This document shows, piece after piece, positions 34,046 through 42,613 of a stretch of DNA of 64,000 nt. The notes under the pieces were generated by a model. That model ran no database searches. It was not told the DNA's origin and was given only the letters and a program-made list of their open reading frames with translations. The DNA comes from Peribacillus glennii (GTDB taxonomy: Bacteria > Bacillota > Bacilli > Bacillales > DSM-1321): assembly GCF_003429105.1 (NCBI RefSeq), contig NZ_QVTD01000008.1, positions 62,001 to 126,000 of the forward strand. The letters are read 5' to 3'. The translations under genes were made by a program, and so were the position numbers. Each line of letters begins with the position of its first letter. Within the stretch, counting starts at the first letter, position 1.

Positions 34046-34957
34046 TTATTTTTCAAAAGGCTTGATCAAGCCGTAAAGCGTTTCAACCACCGGCAGAGAA
34101 ATCCCTGCTTGTTTGGCAAGCCTCAATGCTCCGCCTTGAAGGTGTTCCACTTCCAAGGTTAATCCTTTTCGCCTGTCCTGGTGCATGGAAGAAGTGGCCG
34201 AGCTTGGGAATTTGCCGAATTTCGTGAAGGCATGTGCCACTTCTTCATCGGAGAGGGTAACTCCCTGTGATTTCGCAAGCTTCTGCATTTCTTTTAGTAC
34301 TTTATCCAGCAATTCCGCTGTTGGCGGGGAAGAGAGGATTTCCCCGATTTCCAGTCCTGACGCTGTTGTCACTCCGGAAAATGCAGTGATGAACGTATAT
34401 TTGTTCCATAATTCATAAAGTATTTCACGGGAAAGCCTGCTTTTCATTTTCGCGTCCCTGGAGATGGCTTCAAGCTGAGAACAAATTTCCTCCTGGGAAG
34501 GATGGAGCGGCCCGAAAACAATATCATGTTGTCCGCTTGAATGGATAACATACCCTTTATCATCCAGTGTTGCAATAATATAAGCGCTTCCGCCGATGAC
34601 AGCATCGAAGCCTAATTCTTTCTGGAGGATCGGGATATGCTCGATGCCGTTTAATAGAGGAAGGACTTTTGCTCCCTTAGTTGCAAGGGTTTTTAATAAT
34701 GGGATTGTCCCGTTTAAATGATAGCCTTTAACTGCCAGGATCACCAAGTCCGGATTTTCAATATCACCAGCATCCGCGGTAAAATTCAAATGATCAAAAT
34801 GATAGTCCCCATGGGTACTTTTTATTTCTAATCCATTTTCATTTAGTTGGCGCGCCCGGCCTTCCCTTACAAGGAAGTGTATGTTTTGTCCGGTTTCCGC
34901 CAATCTGCCTCCAAAATAGGCGCCAACAGCTCCTGCTCCCATGATTACTATATTCAT
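34046..34957 (-). CDS. panE: 2-dehydropantoate 2-reductase
   Basis: Ketopantoate reductase, making pantoate for coenzyme A with NADPH; 303 residues. Rossmann motif IVIMGAGAVGAYFGGRLAETG near the start, AVKGY in the NADP domain, and the catalytic Lys in ELWNKYTFITAFSGVTT. GAGGG lies before the ATG. Several KPR paralogues occur in Bacillus, so the pathway role is likely but not certain. Single gene. Confidence 0.88.
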   Translation of the reverse strand: MNIVIMGAGAVGAYFGGRLAETGQNIHFLVREGRARQLNENGLEIKSTHGDYHFDHLNFTADAGDIENPDLVILAVKGYHLNGTIPLLKTLATKGAKVLPLLNGIEHIPILQKELGFDAVIGGSAYIIATLDDKGYVIHSSGQHDIVFGPLHPSQEEICSQLEAISRDAKMKSRLSREILYELWNKYTFITAFSGVTTASGLEIGEILSSPPTAELLDKVLKEMQKLAKSQGVTLSDEEVAHAFTKFGKFPSSATSSMHQDRRKGLTLEVEHLQGGALRLAKQAGISLPVVETLYGLIKPFEK

Positions 34958-35056
34958 AGACCGTCCCTCGCTTTTTTTACTACTATTATATCATTTCTAA
35001 AATTATTTGAATATTCTTTGAAGGTGGGCTGAGGAGAGGAGGTTGTTTTTTTTGAC

Positions 35057-35088
35057 ACAAAAACAGCCTGCATTACTGCAGGCTGTTT
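35057..35088 (-). terminator. Terminator of the LysM-3D gene
   Basis: AAACAGCCTGCA and TGCAGGCTGTTT pair around TTAC/GTAA; on the minus strand a T-run follows. Confidence 0.9.
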
Positions 35089-35092
35089 GATT

Positions 35093-35665
35093 TTATTTCT
35101 TATAAACCTTGATTTTTACCGTTCTTACTCCCCATTGTATAGCTTTTGATTTTGATGGGATGAACAAGTCAATTTTTTTGCCTCTCATGGCGCCGCCAGT
35201 GTCACCAGCAACTGCCATGCCATAGCCTTCCACATATACCTTTGACCCAAGCGGAATTAACTTTGGATCAACTGAGATTACTTTGGCATTTGGATTTTTC
35301 TTTAAATTGATGCCTGTAGCGGTGATTCCGCTGCAGCCTTTGCAGCTTGCCGTATAAGCAGTCGCTTTAACTGTCATAGTTTTGTAAGCTGCAGTGCTTG
35401 CTGCCTTTTTTGTTCCTGTTTTCTTGGCAGGTGCTTTTGATTTTGATGCCGATCCTGAAACCTTCAGTACCTGCTTAGGTTTAATTACATTGCTCTTAAG
35501 TTTATTCCAGCTTTTAAGCTGGCTGACTGTTACTTTATGTTTTTTTGATATGCCCCACAAGGTGTCGCCACTCTTTACCTTATATGTACCAGCTGCCGAT
35601 GCTGCCCCTGAAAATCCGAATACTAAAAAGAAAGCCGAAGTCGTTAACAGTAGGAATTTTTTCAA
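35093..35665 (-). CDS. Secreted LysM and 3D-domain cell-wall protein (YocH-like)
   Basis: A 190-residue exported wall hydrolase-like protein. Signal peptide about 1-24 (ends ASAA), one LysM domain (YKVKSGDTLWGISKKHKVTV and WNKLKS) at about 28-70, a Lys/Ala-rich linker, then a 3D domain with TAYTASCKGCSG, VDPKLIPLGSKVYV and GDTGGAMRGKKIDLF, whose Asp residues are the three D. The layout matches YocH of B. subtilis, a muropeptide-releasing autolysin. GGAGA precedes the ATG. Confidence 0.9.
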   Translation of the reverse strand: MKKFLLLTTSAFFLVFGFSGAASAAGTYKVKSGDTLWGISKKHKVTVSQLKSWNKLKSNVIKPKQVLKVSGSASKSKAPAKKTGTKKAASTAAYKTMTVKATAYTASCKGCSGITATGINLKKNPNAKVISVDPKLIPLGSKVYVEGYGMAVAGDTGGAMRGKKIDLFIPSKSKAIQWGVRTVKIKVYKK

Positions 35666-35894
35666 AATACTAAATCTCCTTTGTTTATATCGTAAGCATA
35701 GAATAACAGCTTAATATAACAGGTATGTTTCAAAGGATTACTAATTATGTTACAAAATGAAGACATTGGTAGGTCTTTTGTAATAAAAAGGACGTATATA
35801 CTAATAAATGGAAGTTATAGAATAGGTTCCGAAATGGAAAAGCACTTATATTTTCTTCGCCCATATGCTGTAGAAAAAGATATGGGGGATGATT

Positions 35895-36332
35895 ATGTAT
35901 TACGATTACCGCTATTACTACCGCCAGCAGGACCATGATTTGATCACGAATATAGCGAAGGCCATAGATGGGGAATTTAATGCCATCCAGTGCTATAACA
36001 AGCTTTTGAAAATGGTGCCGACCACAAAAGAAAAAAATGTCATTTCTGAGATCATTAAGGATGAAAACGACCATTTGGGGAAGTTCACCCAGATTTATTT
36101 CAAATTGACTGGCCGACAGCCAGATGTTGCTAAATCGAATGACTGCCCGAAAAGATTGAAGGACATTTTTGAATTTTCGTTTGAAGACGAACAGGAGTCG
36201 GTTGATTTTTATTTGGATATCGCTAATGCCACAGATGATGAAAACATCCGGGAGGTTTTTACCCGCGCTGCAGCAGATGAACAAAACCATGCTATCTGGT
36301 TTTTGTATTTCCTCACAAAAACCAGATTATAA
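35895..36332 (+). CDS. Ferritin-like/rubrerythrin-type protein
   Basis: A 145-residue four-helix-bundle protein without rubredoxin cysteines. The spaced carboxylates DGEFNAIQCY, DENDH, EDEQESVDFY and ADEQNH fit a di-iron ferritin-like site, as in YhjR of B. subtilis. The N-terminus is Tyr/Gln-rich (MYYDYRYYYRQQ). GGGGG lies six bases before the ATG at 35895; an ATG at 35889 touches that site and is rejected. Likely role is in iron or oxidative stress handling, possibly sporulation-linked. Confidence 0.8.
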   Translation: MYYDYRYYYRQQDHDLITNIAKAIDGEFNAIQCYNKLLKMVPTTKEKNVISEIIKDENDHLGKFTQIYFKLTGRQPDVAKSNDCPKRLKDIFEFSFEDEQESVDFYLDIANATDDENIREVFTRAAADEQNHAIWFLYFLTKTRL

Positions 36333-36401
36333 AGACAGCCTCGCTGATTGGCGAGACTTATAAGGGTATAAAAAATATAGCTGCCATATATCGCCTCCAA
36401 A

Positions 36402-36429
36402 CTAAAGAAAACCCTCCATACTGGAGGGC
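36402..36429 (-). terminator. Terminator of the M20 peptidase gene
   Basis: On the minus strand CCCTCCA and TGGAGGG enclose a three-base loop and are followed by TTTTCTTT. Confidence 0.75.
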
Positions 36430-36437
36430 CTGTGAAC

Positions 36438-37514
36438 TTATGAGTGAACATTGCTTTTGGTAAATTCCTTTGCAAAATCGATCAACATATTTCGGTAAAT
36501 CGAAACCGAATCAAGGTCAACATATTCGCTGTCGCCATGCCAGCCTGCACCGCTGGGGCCAAATTCAATGGCGGGTATGCCGTAAGCGGCAAAAAAGACC
36601 GTGTCTGCAGCTCCATGCTGTCCGAATATTTCTGCTTCCTTATTTGTATGTTTTTCAATGACTGGCCGAAGCAGGGAAATGTAAGGATTCTCGACCTTTG
36701 TACTTACCGGAATGCTGAACATTTTCTCCATTACATGTCCATCGGTGATGCTCCTTATTTGCTTGATGATTTCATCCTTGTCCTGAGAGGGAAGATAACG
36801 GATATCAAAGCTCATCAGACATTTCTCGGGTACTTTATTATAAACTTCGCCTGCTTTGATTTTTGCAAGATTGATAGAGGGTGAATCATAGAATTCCGTC
36901 TGGGCTTGGGTAAAAGGTAGATAAAGCATTTTTTCATAGACATCATACGCCTTTTCAATCGCATTGATTCCTTCCCAAGGACGGCTGGAATGGGAGGGCT
37001 TCCCGCTTATTTCAATATCTAATTGAATTACTCCCTTTGACTGCAGGGCAATGCCAAGCTGTGTCGGTTCCGAACATATGACGAAATCCCCGCGATAGCC
37101 TTGTTTTGCAAGGTACCCGGAACAGTTGAAGCCTCCTGTTTCCTCGTCAGATACGATCTGCAGCTGTATTTTCAAGCCAAGCTCCTCGAATTTGAGCCGT
37201 GCCATCGCACACATCATTGCGGCAACACCCGCTTTCATATCGGCTGTGCCTCTTCCATATAATTTTCCATTTTCAATGATTGGAATGAATTGGTAAGGCT
37301 GTCCGCTGACGACATCCACATGGCCATTGAAAATCAATGTTTTATCCCCTTTGCCAATTTCACACACAAGCATCTTATACCCGTTGTTTGTTATTAGGTT
37401 TACGGTGAGTCCCCGATCTGTCAGCCACTTGGAGCAATATTCCACCGCTTTATTTGCGCCTTCTTTCGTTGAACTGTCGATTGCCACTAATTCTTTCACT
37501 AACTCTCCAAGCAT
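36438..37514 (-). CDS. M20 family metallopeptidase (ArgE/DapE-like)
   Basis: A 358-residue zinc-dependent deacylase or peptidase. Metal-binding motifs are FNGHVDVVSG (His, Asp), YGRGTADMKAG (bridging Asp), SDEETGG (catalytic Glu pair) and a late His in GAGWHGDSEYV. The dimerisation domain lies between. Members cleave N-acyl amino acids or dipeptides; the exact substrate is unknown. AGGAGG lies about eleven bases before the ATG. Single gene. Confidence 0.87.
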   Translation of the reverse strand: MLGELVKELVAIDSSTKEGANKAVEYCSKWLTDRGLTVNLITNNGYKMLVCEIGKGDKTLIFNGHVDVVSGQPYQFIPIIENGKLYGRGTADMKAGVAAMMCAMARLKFEELGLKIQLQIVSDEETGGFNCSGYLAKQGYRGDFVICSEPTQLGIALQSKGVIQLDIEISGKPSHSSRPWEGINAIEKAYDVYEKMLYLPFTQAQTEFYDSPSINLAKIKAGEVYNKVPEKCLMSFDIRYLPSQDKDEIIKQIRSITDGHVMEKMFSIPVSTKVENPYISLLRPVIEKHTNKEAEIFGQHGAADTVFFAAYGIPAIEFGPSGAGWHGDSEYVDLDSVSIYRNMLIDFAKEFTKSNVHS

Positions 37515-37724
37515 GAGAGAAAAACAACCTCCTTTATAACCCTATATGAGTTTGCTGTCCCCCAACCCCAATAAGAAATTTGTACGATGACCTGGCCCGG
37601 CCCCTCAATAAACTATACCCTGACCTCAAAAAATAAACATCTTACATTCCAATTTAAAAGGTTTAATTCATAGAAATGTATCATTCTGGGAAAAAATAAA
37701 ATAAGAAAGCGGTTTCGATTTTTC

Positions 37725-37753
37725 TTGACTAATTTGTATATACAAGCTACACT
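37725..37753 (+). promoter_or_regulatory. Promoter of the tre operon with TreR operator
   Basis: TTGACT, 17 bases, TACACT. The spacer holds TTGTATATACAA (37734-37745), the TreR-type palindrome, so bound repressor would block RNA polymerase. The stretch 37515-37724 has nothing else certain. Confidence 0.8.
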
Positions 37754-37764
37754 GTAATCACATC

Positions 37765-37776
37765 ATGTATATACAA
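37765..37776. promoter_or_regulatory. Second TreR-type operator
   Basis: ATGTATATACAA, one mismatch from the first copy, 31 bases downstream (three helical turns). Two operators on one DNA face suit cooperative repression. Confidence 0.7.
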
Positions 37777-37873
37777 GTAGTTTTGTTTGGGCGCACAGGA
37801 TATTGGTCATACAGACGAAGACATGAGGCCGTGGCGCAAATAGTCTGTGTTCTACTTTAAAGTCTAAACAAAA

Positions 37874-37887
37874 TGAAAACGTTAACA
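37874..37887. promoter_or_regulatory. cre site upstream of treP
   Basis: TGAAAACGTTAACA matches TGWNANCGNTNWCA at every position. It lies in the transcribed leader just before treP, so CcpA would act as a roadblock when glucose is present. Confidence 0.85.
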
Positions 37888-37902
37888 GAGGGAGGATTTA
37901 CA

Positions 37903-39324
37903 ATGGCAAAGGATTACAGCCAAGACGTTAAAAAAATAGTGGATGCCATTGGCGGGAAAGAGAACATCGCTTCTGCCACACACTGTGTTACACGTCTCCG
38001 TTTTGCCTTGCAGGATGAAGGCAAAGTGGATAAACAAGCTTTAGAAAATATCGACGTGGTGAAAGGATCCTTTTCTGCTAATGGCCAATACCAAGTCGTA
38101 ATTGGACAAGGTACCGTTGATCAGGTTTACCGCGAAATGGCAAATCAAACCGGCATCGGAATGGCATCAAAGGAAGAAACGAAAAAAGCAGCGGAGAAAA
38201 ACCTGAACCCGATACAGCGCGCAGTGAAAACACTGGCCGATATCTTTATTCCGATTCTACCAGCGATCGTGACTGCGGGTCTTTTGATGGGGATCAATAA
38301 CATCCTTACAGGACCTGGAATCTTCTTTGACGATAAGTCTGTTGTTGATGTTTATACTCAATGGAAAGACTTTGCTGGTATCATAAATTTGATTGCAAAT
38401 ACAGCGTTTACATTCTTACCGGCATTAATTGGTTGGTCTGCGGTCAGGCAATTTGGCGGAAATCCGCTATTAGGGATTGTTTTAGGTTTGGTATTGGTCC
38501 ATCCTGAACTTCTGAATGCATGGGGATATGCAGATGCAAAAGCAAAAGGTGAAATTCCTACCTGGAACTTATTTGGTTTCCATGTTGATAAAATTGGCTA
38601 TCAGGGACAAGTGCTCCCTATCTTGTTTGCGTCCTATGTACTTGCAAAAATTGAAATTTTCTTAAATAAGCGGGTTGCAGATTCGATCAAATTATTGGTT
38701 GTTGCACCAGTGGCTCTATTAGTAACAGGATTTTTGGCATTTATTGTCATCGGGCCAATTACATTTACAATCGGCAATTGGATTACTGCCTTATTCACAG
38801 GAATTTTTGATACTGTACCTGTAATCGGCGGCTTGATTTATGGAGCATTATATGCCCCGCTTGTTATCACTGGTATGCACCATACATTCCTTGCTGTTGA
38901 CTTCCAATTGATTGGCAGCATTGGCGGAACATTCCTATGGCCGATTGTGGCAATTTCGAACATCGCGCAAGGCTCCGCAGCGCTTGCCATGTTATTTGCA
39001 GCACGTGATGAGAAACTGAAAGGATTGTCACTTTCTTCTGCGGTATCTGCGTATCTCGGCATCACAGAACCAGCCATGTTTGGGGTAAATATCCCTAACC
39101 GTTTCCCATTCTTCTCGGCTATGATCGGATCAGCTATCGCAGCCATTTTCATAACTATGAATGATGTTATCGCTCCTTCGATTGGGGTTGGCGGACTTCC
39201 AGCCATCTTCTCAATCGTTCCAGAAAAATGGGCGCCATTTGCCATCGGTATGGTAATCGCGATTGTTGTACCCTTTGCACTGACATTTGGTATGGCAAAA
39301 GTGAGAAATAGAAAAAACGCGTAA
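37903..39324 (+). CDS. treP: PTS trehalose transporter subunit IIBC
   Basis: Takes up and phosphorylates trehalose; 473 residues. The IIB domain has its phospho-Cys28 in ASATHCVTRLRF; the IIC domain follows with about ten helices, GITEPAMFGVN and GMHHTFLAVDFQ being family marks. No IIA domain is present, so a IIA from another system (GlcA type) must serve. The ATG at 37903 follows GGGAGGA by seven bases; a frame from 37873 is rejected because it lies on the cre site. First gene of treP-treA-treR. Confidence 0.96.
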   Translation: MAKDYSQDVKKIVDAIGGKENIASATHCVTRLRFALQDEGKVDKQALENIDVVKGSFSANGQYQVVIGQGTVDQVYREMANQTGIGMASKEETKKAAEKNLNPIQRAVKTLADIFIPILPAIVTAGLLMGINNILTGPGIFFDDKSVVDVYTQWKDFAGIINLIANTAFTFLPALIGWSAVRQFGGNPLLGIVLGLVLVHPELLNAWGYADAKAKGEIPTWNLFGFHVDKIGYQGQVLPILFASYVLAKIEIFLNKRVADSIKLLVVAPVALLVTGFLAFIVIGPITFTIGNWITALFTGIFDTVPVIGGLIYGALYAPLVITGMHHTFLAVDFQLIGSIGGTFLWPIVAISNIAQGSAALAMLFAARDEKLKGLSLSSAVSAYLGITEPAMFGVNIPNRFPFFSAMIGSAIAAIFITMNDVIAPSIGVGGLPAIFSIVPEKWAPFAIGMVIAIVVPFALTFGMAKVRNRKNA

Positions 39325-39377
39325 GTCCAAAAATTTGTTTTCCACCATTGGTTAATTCCAATGGTTTCCTTTATTTC

Positions 39378-39431
39378 GGGGGTCAGTCCCCCAGTAAGAT
39401 AACGCGTTAAAGCAGTGGGGGACTGACCCCC
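39378..39431. repeat. REP-like repeat cluster B (inverted pair) inside the tre operon
   Basis: GGGGGTCAGTCCCCC (39378-39392) and its reverse complement GGGGGACTGACCCCC (39417-39431) flank AACGCGTTAA (39401-39410). The RNA could fold to a 15-bp stem between treP and treA. It occupies the place where an operon-internal leader with the treA binding site would be. Confidence 0.9.
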
Positions 39432-39455
39432 AAATTTATTATGGTGGTGTTTACA

Positions 39456-41138
39456 TTGAATGAATGGTGGAGAAAGTCGACAGTTTATCAAATTTACCCG
39501 AAGAGTTTTAATGATACGACCGGTAATGGTACGGGCGATATCAACGGCATTATTGAAAAACTGGATTACTTAAAAGAACTGGGAATCGATGTCATCTGGC
39601 TGACGCCGATTTATAAATCGCCTCAGCGGGATAATGGCTATGATATCAGCGACTATTATGCCATACATGAAGAGTATGGGACCATGGGAGACTTCAATAG
39701 GCTGCTTTCTGAAGCGCATGATAGAGGCATAAAAATCATCATGGATTTAGTAGTCAACCATACTTCAACTGAACACGAATGGTTTAAAAAAGCAAGCGAA
39801 TCAAGGGAAAATCCTTATAGAGATTTTTATATTTGGAAAGACCCTGTAAACGGAAAGGAACCAAATAACTGGATTTCCAAATTTGGGGGATCAGCCTGGA
39901 AGTTTGACGAAAAGACCGGGCAATACTATTTGCACCTGTTTGATGTTACACAGGGAGACTTAAACTGGGAAAACGAGGCAGTCAGAAAAGAAGTGTATGA
40001 TATGATGCATTTCTGGTTCGAAAAGGGAATTGACGGATTCAGGCTGGATGTTATTAACCTGATCTCCAAGGACCAGGATTTCCCGAACGATGACGGCGTA
40101 ACGCCGCCAGGAGACGGCCGGAAATTTTATACAGATGGTCCGCGCGTTCATGAATTCCTTCATGAAATGAATGTTAATGTGCTTTCAAAGTATGATAGCA
40201 TTACTGTCGGGGAAATGTCGTCCACGACAATTGAAGATTGCATCCGGTACTCCAACCCTGAAAGTGAGGAGCTCAGCATGACCTTTAATTTCCACCATTT
40301 GAAGGTGGATTACCCGAATGGGGAGAAATGGGCAATCGGCGATGTTGACTTTTCAGCACTTAAAAGCATCCTGTCCAAATGGCAGGTTGAGATGCACAAG
40401 GGCGGGGGCTGGAATGCCTTGTTCTGGTGCAATCATGACCAGCCGCGCATCGTAACACGTTATGGAAATGATGGTGAATTCCATAAAGAATCCGCAAAAA
40501 TGCTGGCTACTACGATCCATATGATGCAGGGTACGCCATACGTTTACCAGGGTGAAGAAATCGGCATGACCAATCCGAAATTTGACCGCATCGACGAGTA
40601 CCGGGACGTTGAAACATTGAACTATTACGAAATCATGAAACAACAAGGTAAATCGGAAGAAGAAACCATGGAAATCATCAAGCAAAAATCTCGTGATAAT
40701 TCCCGTACTCCTGTTCAATGGAATGATTCTGAAAACGCCGGCTTTACGACCGGTACGCCATGGATCGGGGTGGCGAGGAACTATCCGGAAATCAACGCGG
40801 AAAAATCGCTGGATGATGAGGATTCTATTTTCTATCATTATAAAAAGCTAATTGCGCTCCGCAAGGAATATGACATCATTACTTACGGTGATTACGAGCT
40901 TCTGTTTTCGGAACACGATCAATTATTCGTCTATAAACGGGAGCATGAAGATGAGTTATTGATATCAATCAATAATTTCTATGGAAATGAAGCACTTCTC
41001 GATTATTCGGAAAACTTCATGAAAGAAGAATATGACATCAAAGTGCTGATCTCCAATTACCCTGACGCTCCCGAGTTCGGCGGCAGGATGGCCTTCCGTC
41101 CATATGAATCCGCCGTTTATCATTTGAAAAAGAAATGA
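39456..41138 (+). CDS. treA: Trehalose-6-phosphate hydrolase (alpha-glucosidase family 13)
   Basis: Splits trehalose 6-phosphate to glucose and glucose 6-phosphate; 560 residues, cytoplasmic. GH13 motifs are DLVVNHTSTEHEWF, GIDGFRLDVINLISK with the nucleophile Asp, VGEMSS with the acid Glu, and FWCNHDQPR. The protein is nearly co-linear with B. subtilis TreA. I prefer the TTG at 39456, which has GGTGGTG at six bases; an ATG at 39441 has only repeat DNA before it and no binding site. The REP-like repeat lies just upstream. Confidence 0.95.
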   Translation: MNEWWRKSTVYQIYPKSFNDTTGNGTGDINGIIEKLDYLKELGIDVIWLTPIYKSPQRDNGYDISDYYAIHEEYGTMGDFNRLLSEAHDRGIKIIMDLVVNHTSTEHEWFKKASESRENPYRDFYIWKDPVNGKEPNNWISKFGGSAWKFDEKTGQYYLHLFDVTQGDLNWENEAVRKEVYDMMHFWFEKGIDGFRLDVINLISKDQDFPNDDGVTPPGDGRKFYTDGPRVHEFLHEMNVNVLSKYDSITVGEMSSTTIEDCIRYSNPESEELSMTFNFHHLKVDYPNGEKWAIGDVDFSALKSILSKWQVEMHKGGGWNALFWCNHDQPRIVTRYGNDGEFHKESAKMLATTIHMMQGTPYVYQGEEIGMTNPKFDRIDEYRDVETLNYYEIMKQQGKSEEETMEIIKQKSRDNSRTPVQWNDSENAGFTTGTPWIGVARNYPEINAEKSLDDEDSIFYHYKKLIALRKEYDIITYGDYELLFSEHDQLFVYKREHEDELLISINNFYGNEALLDYSENFMKEEYDIKVLISNYPDAPEFGGRMAFRPYESAVYHLKKK

Positions 41139-41161
41139 TAAAATGAAACTGGTGATTATCA

Positions 41162-41872
41162 TTGAAAAATAAATTCATGAAAATATATGAAGAAATTGCG
41201 GTACAAATCCAGGAGGGGAGCCTGAAATCAGGCTCCCTCCTGCCATCTGAGAACGAATTGGCAATCCGGTACGAAACGTCCAGGGAAACAATCAGAAAAG
41301 CCTTGAAAATGCTTTCTGAAGAAGGATATATCCATAAGGTACAGGGAAAGGGTTCTATCGTACTCGATGTAAAAAGGCTGGATTTCCCGATATCTGGCCT
41401 TACCAGTTTTAAAGAATTGACTCAAAAAATGGGCCAGCGCGCCAAAACAAGTGTGGTGGTGCTGGAAAAGGGCCTACCAGATTTGTATATTCGGCAGCAA
41501 CTAAAATTGGCAAAAAATGAACATATCTGGGAAATCGCCCGCGTAAGGGAAATTGATGGGGAGAAAATCATCCTGGATAAGGATTTTCTGGCTGCGAAAT
41601 TCGTTCCAAACATCACGGAAGAAATTTGCCGTAATTCGATTTACGAGTATATGGAAGGAGAGCTTGGGTTATCCATCTCTTTCGCCAAAAAAATCATTAC
41701 AGTGGAAGATCCTACGGAAGAAGATAGACTATATATTGATTTATCAGGTTTCCAGAAAGTTGTCGTTGTCAAAAACTATGTGTATCTTGATGATGCCAGC
41801 TTGTTTCAATATACCGAATCGCGCCATCGTCCCGACAAGTTCCGGTTCGTAGATTTTGCGAGGAGAAAATAA
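41162..41872 (+). CDS. treR: Trehalose operon repressor (GntR family)
   Basis: A 236-residue HTH-UTRA regulator that binds trehalose 6-phosphate. N-terminal winged helix with GSLLPSENELAIRYETSRETIRKALKMLSEEGYI, then the ligand domain ending in the signature FQYTESRHRPDKFRFVDFARRK, as in B. subtilis TreR. The TTG at 41162 is chosen from GGTGAT upstream and the match MKNKFMKIYEEIA; an ATG at 41177 is an alternative. It should bind the TTGTATATACAA sites before treP. Confidence 0.95.
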   Translation: MKNKFMKIYEEIAVQIQEGSLKSGSLLPSENELAIRYETSRETIRKALKMLSEEGYIHKVQGKGSIVLDVKRLDFPISGLTSFKELTQKMGQRAKTSVVVLEKGLPDLYIRQQLKLAKNEHIWEIARVREIDGEKIILDKDFLAAKFVPNITEEICRNSIYEYMEGELGLSISFAKKIITVEDPTEEDRLYIDLSGFQKVVVVKNYVYLDDASLFQYTESRHRPDKFRFVDFARRK

Positions 41873-41927
41873 GAAGCTGCCAGTGCCTTTGATATCAATA
41901 GTAAAAAGTGGAAGAAAGTAGATTCAT

Positions 41928-41952
41928 GTTAGTTGTCCTCAATGACGGGTAT
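41928..41952 (+). promoter_or_regulatory. Probable SigB promoter
   Basis: GTTAGT, 13 bases, GGGTAT. The -10 is a perfect SigB match and the -35 keeps GTT. It lies upstream of a general-stress protein gene. Confidence 0.5.
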
Positions 41953-41997
41953 GTATAGAGTAGATTCATCATAATTCGCTACAGGAGGATGATAAAA

Positions 41998-42552
41998 ATG
42001 GATAAACGAGTAATTGGAGTTTATGACAACGGTGATGATGCGGTTCGCGCGGTTGAGGAATTAAAAGCGCAAGGATATGACCGTGATGATATTTCAGTTA
42101 TTGCAAGGGACAGGGATGATGTTGACGCTGTAAATGAAGAAACAGGCACGAAAACAGAGGAAGGCCTTGCAGCTGGTGCAGCGACAGGAGGAATCCTGGG
42201 CGGTGCTGCCGGATTATTGGCAGGCGTAGGAGCCCTCGCCATTCCGGGAATCGGCCCAATTCTTGCGGCTGGCCCTATTGCCGCTACATTAACTGGGGCA
42301 GCGGTCGGCGCCGGAACTGGCGGACTTGCAGGCGCACTGGTTGGCATGGGAATTCCGGAAGATGAAGCAGATCGATATGAGCGCGATGTCAAAGATGGGA
42401 AGCTCCTGGTTTTATTGGATCCAGATGCAAGAAAGAACGATTTACTGGTGAATAATGATTTAAATTCCACAAGGGATTCGTTCGTGGATTCGCGTAACCA
42501 GTATGACCGCACTGTCGATATGGACCGCAACGATACACTGCGCAGATATTAA
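41998..42552 (+). CDS. General stress protein with YflT-type domain and glycine zipper
   Basis: A 184-residue protein. N-terminal YflT-like domain (VIGVYDNGDDAVRAVEELKAQGY then ISVIARD), a central Gly/Ala-rich hydrophobic zipper (about 55-115, GGAAGLLAGVGALAIPGIGP), then a DUF1269-like tail. Such proteins are induced by SigB stress and probably associate with membranes. The ATG at 41998 follows AGGAGG by eleven bases of sequence; an ATG at 41989 lies against the site. A SigB-like promoter and strong terminator enclose it. Confidence 0.85.
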   Translation: MDKRVIGVYDNGDDAVRAVEELKAQGYDRDDISVIARDRDDVDAVNEETGTKTEEGLAAGAATGGILGGAAGLLAGVGALAIPGIGPILAAGPIAATLTGAAVGAGTGGLAGALVGMGIPEDEADRYERDVKDGKLLVLLDPDARKNDLLVNNDLNSTRDSFVDSRNQYDRTVDMDRNDTLRRY

Positions 42553-42565
42553 AGGCAAATGAAAA

Positions 42566-42613
42566 GAAGGATAGATGGAGAGCAGAAGGCTTCTGCTCCA
42601 TCTATCCTTTTTT
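42566..42613. terminator. Long bidirectional terminator
   Basis: AAGGATAGATGGA and AGCAGAAG pair with TTCTGCT and CCATCTATCCTT, with T-runs at both sides. It serves the stress gene and the convergent oxidoreductase gene. Confidence 0.92.

Noticed and set aside
35745-36290. A 181-codon minus-strand frame
   Set aside because: Antisense to the ferritin-like gene, which has good carboxylate motifs and a strong binding site.
42021-42530. A 169-codon minus-strand frame
   Set aside because: Antisense to the glycine-zipper stress protein; its Pro/Ala-rich content is the complement of Gly/Ala codons.
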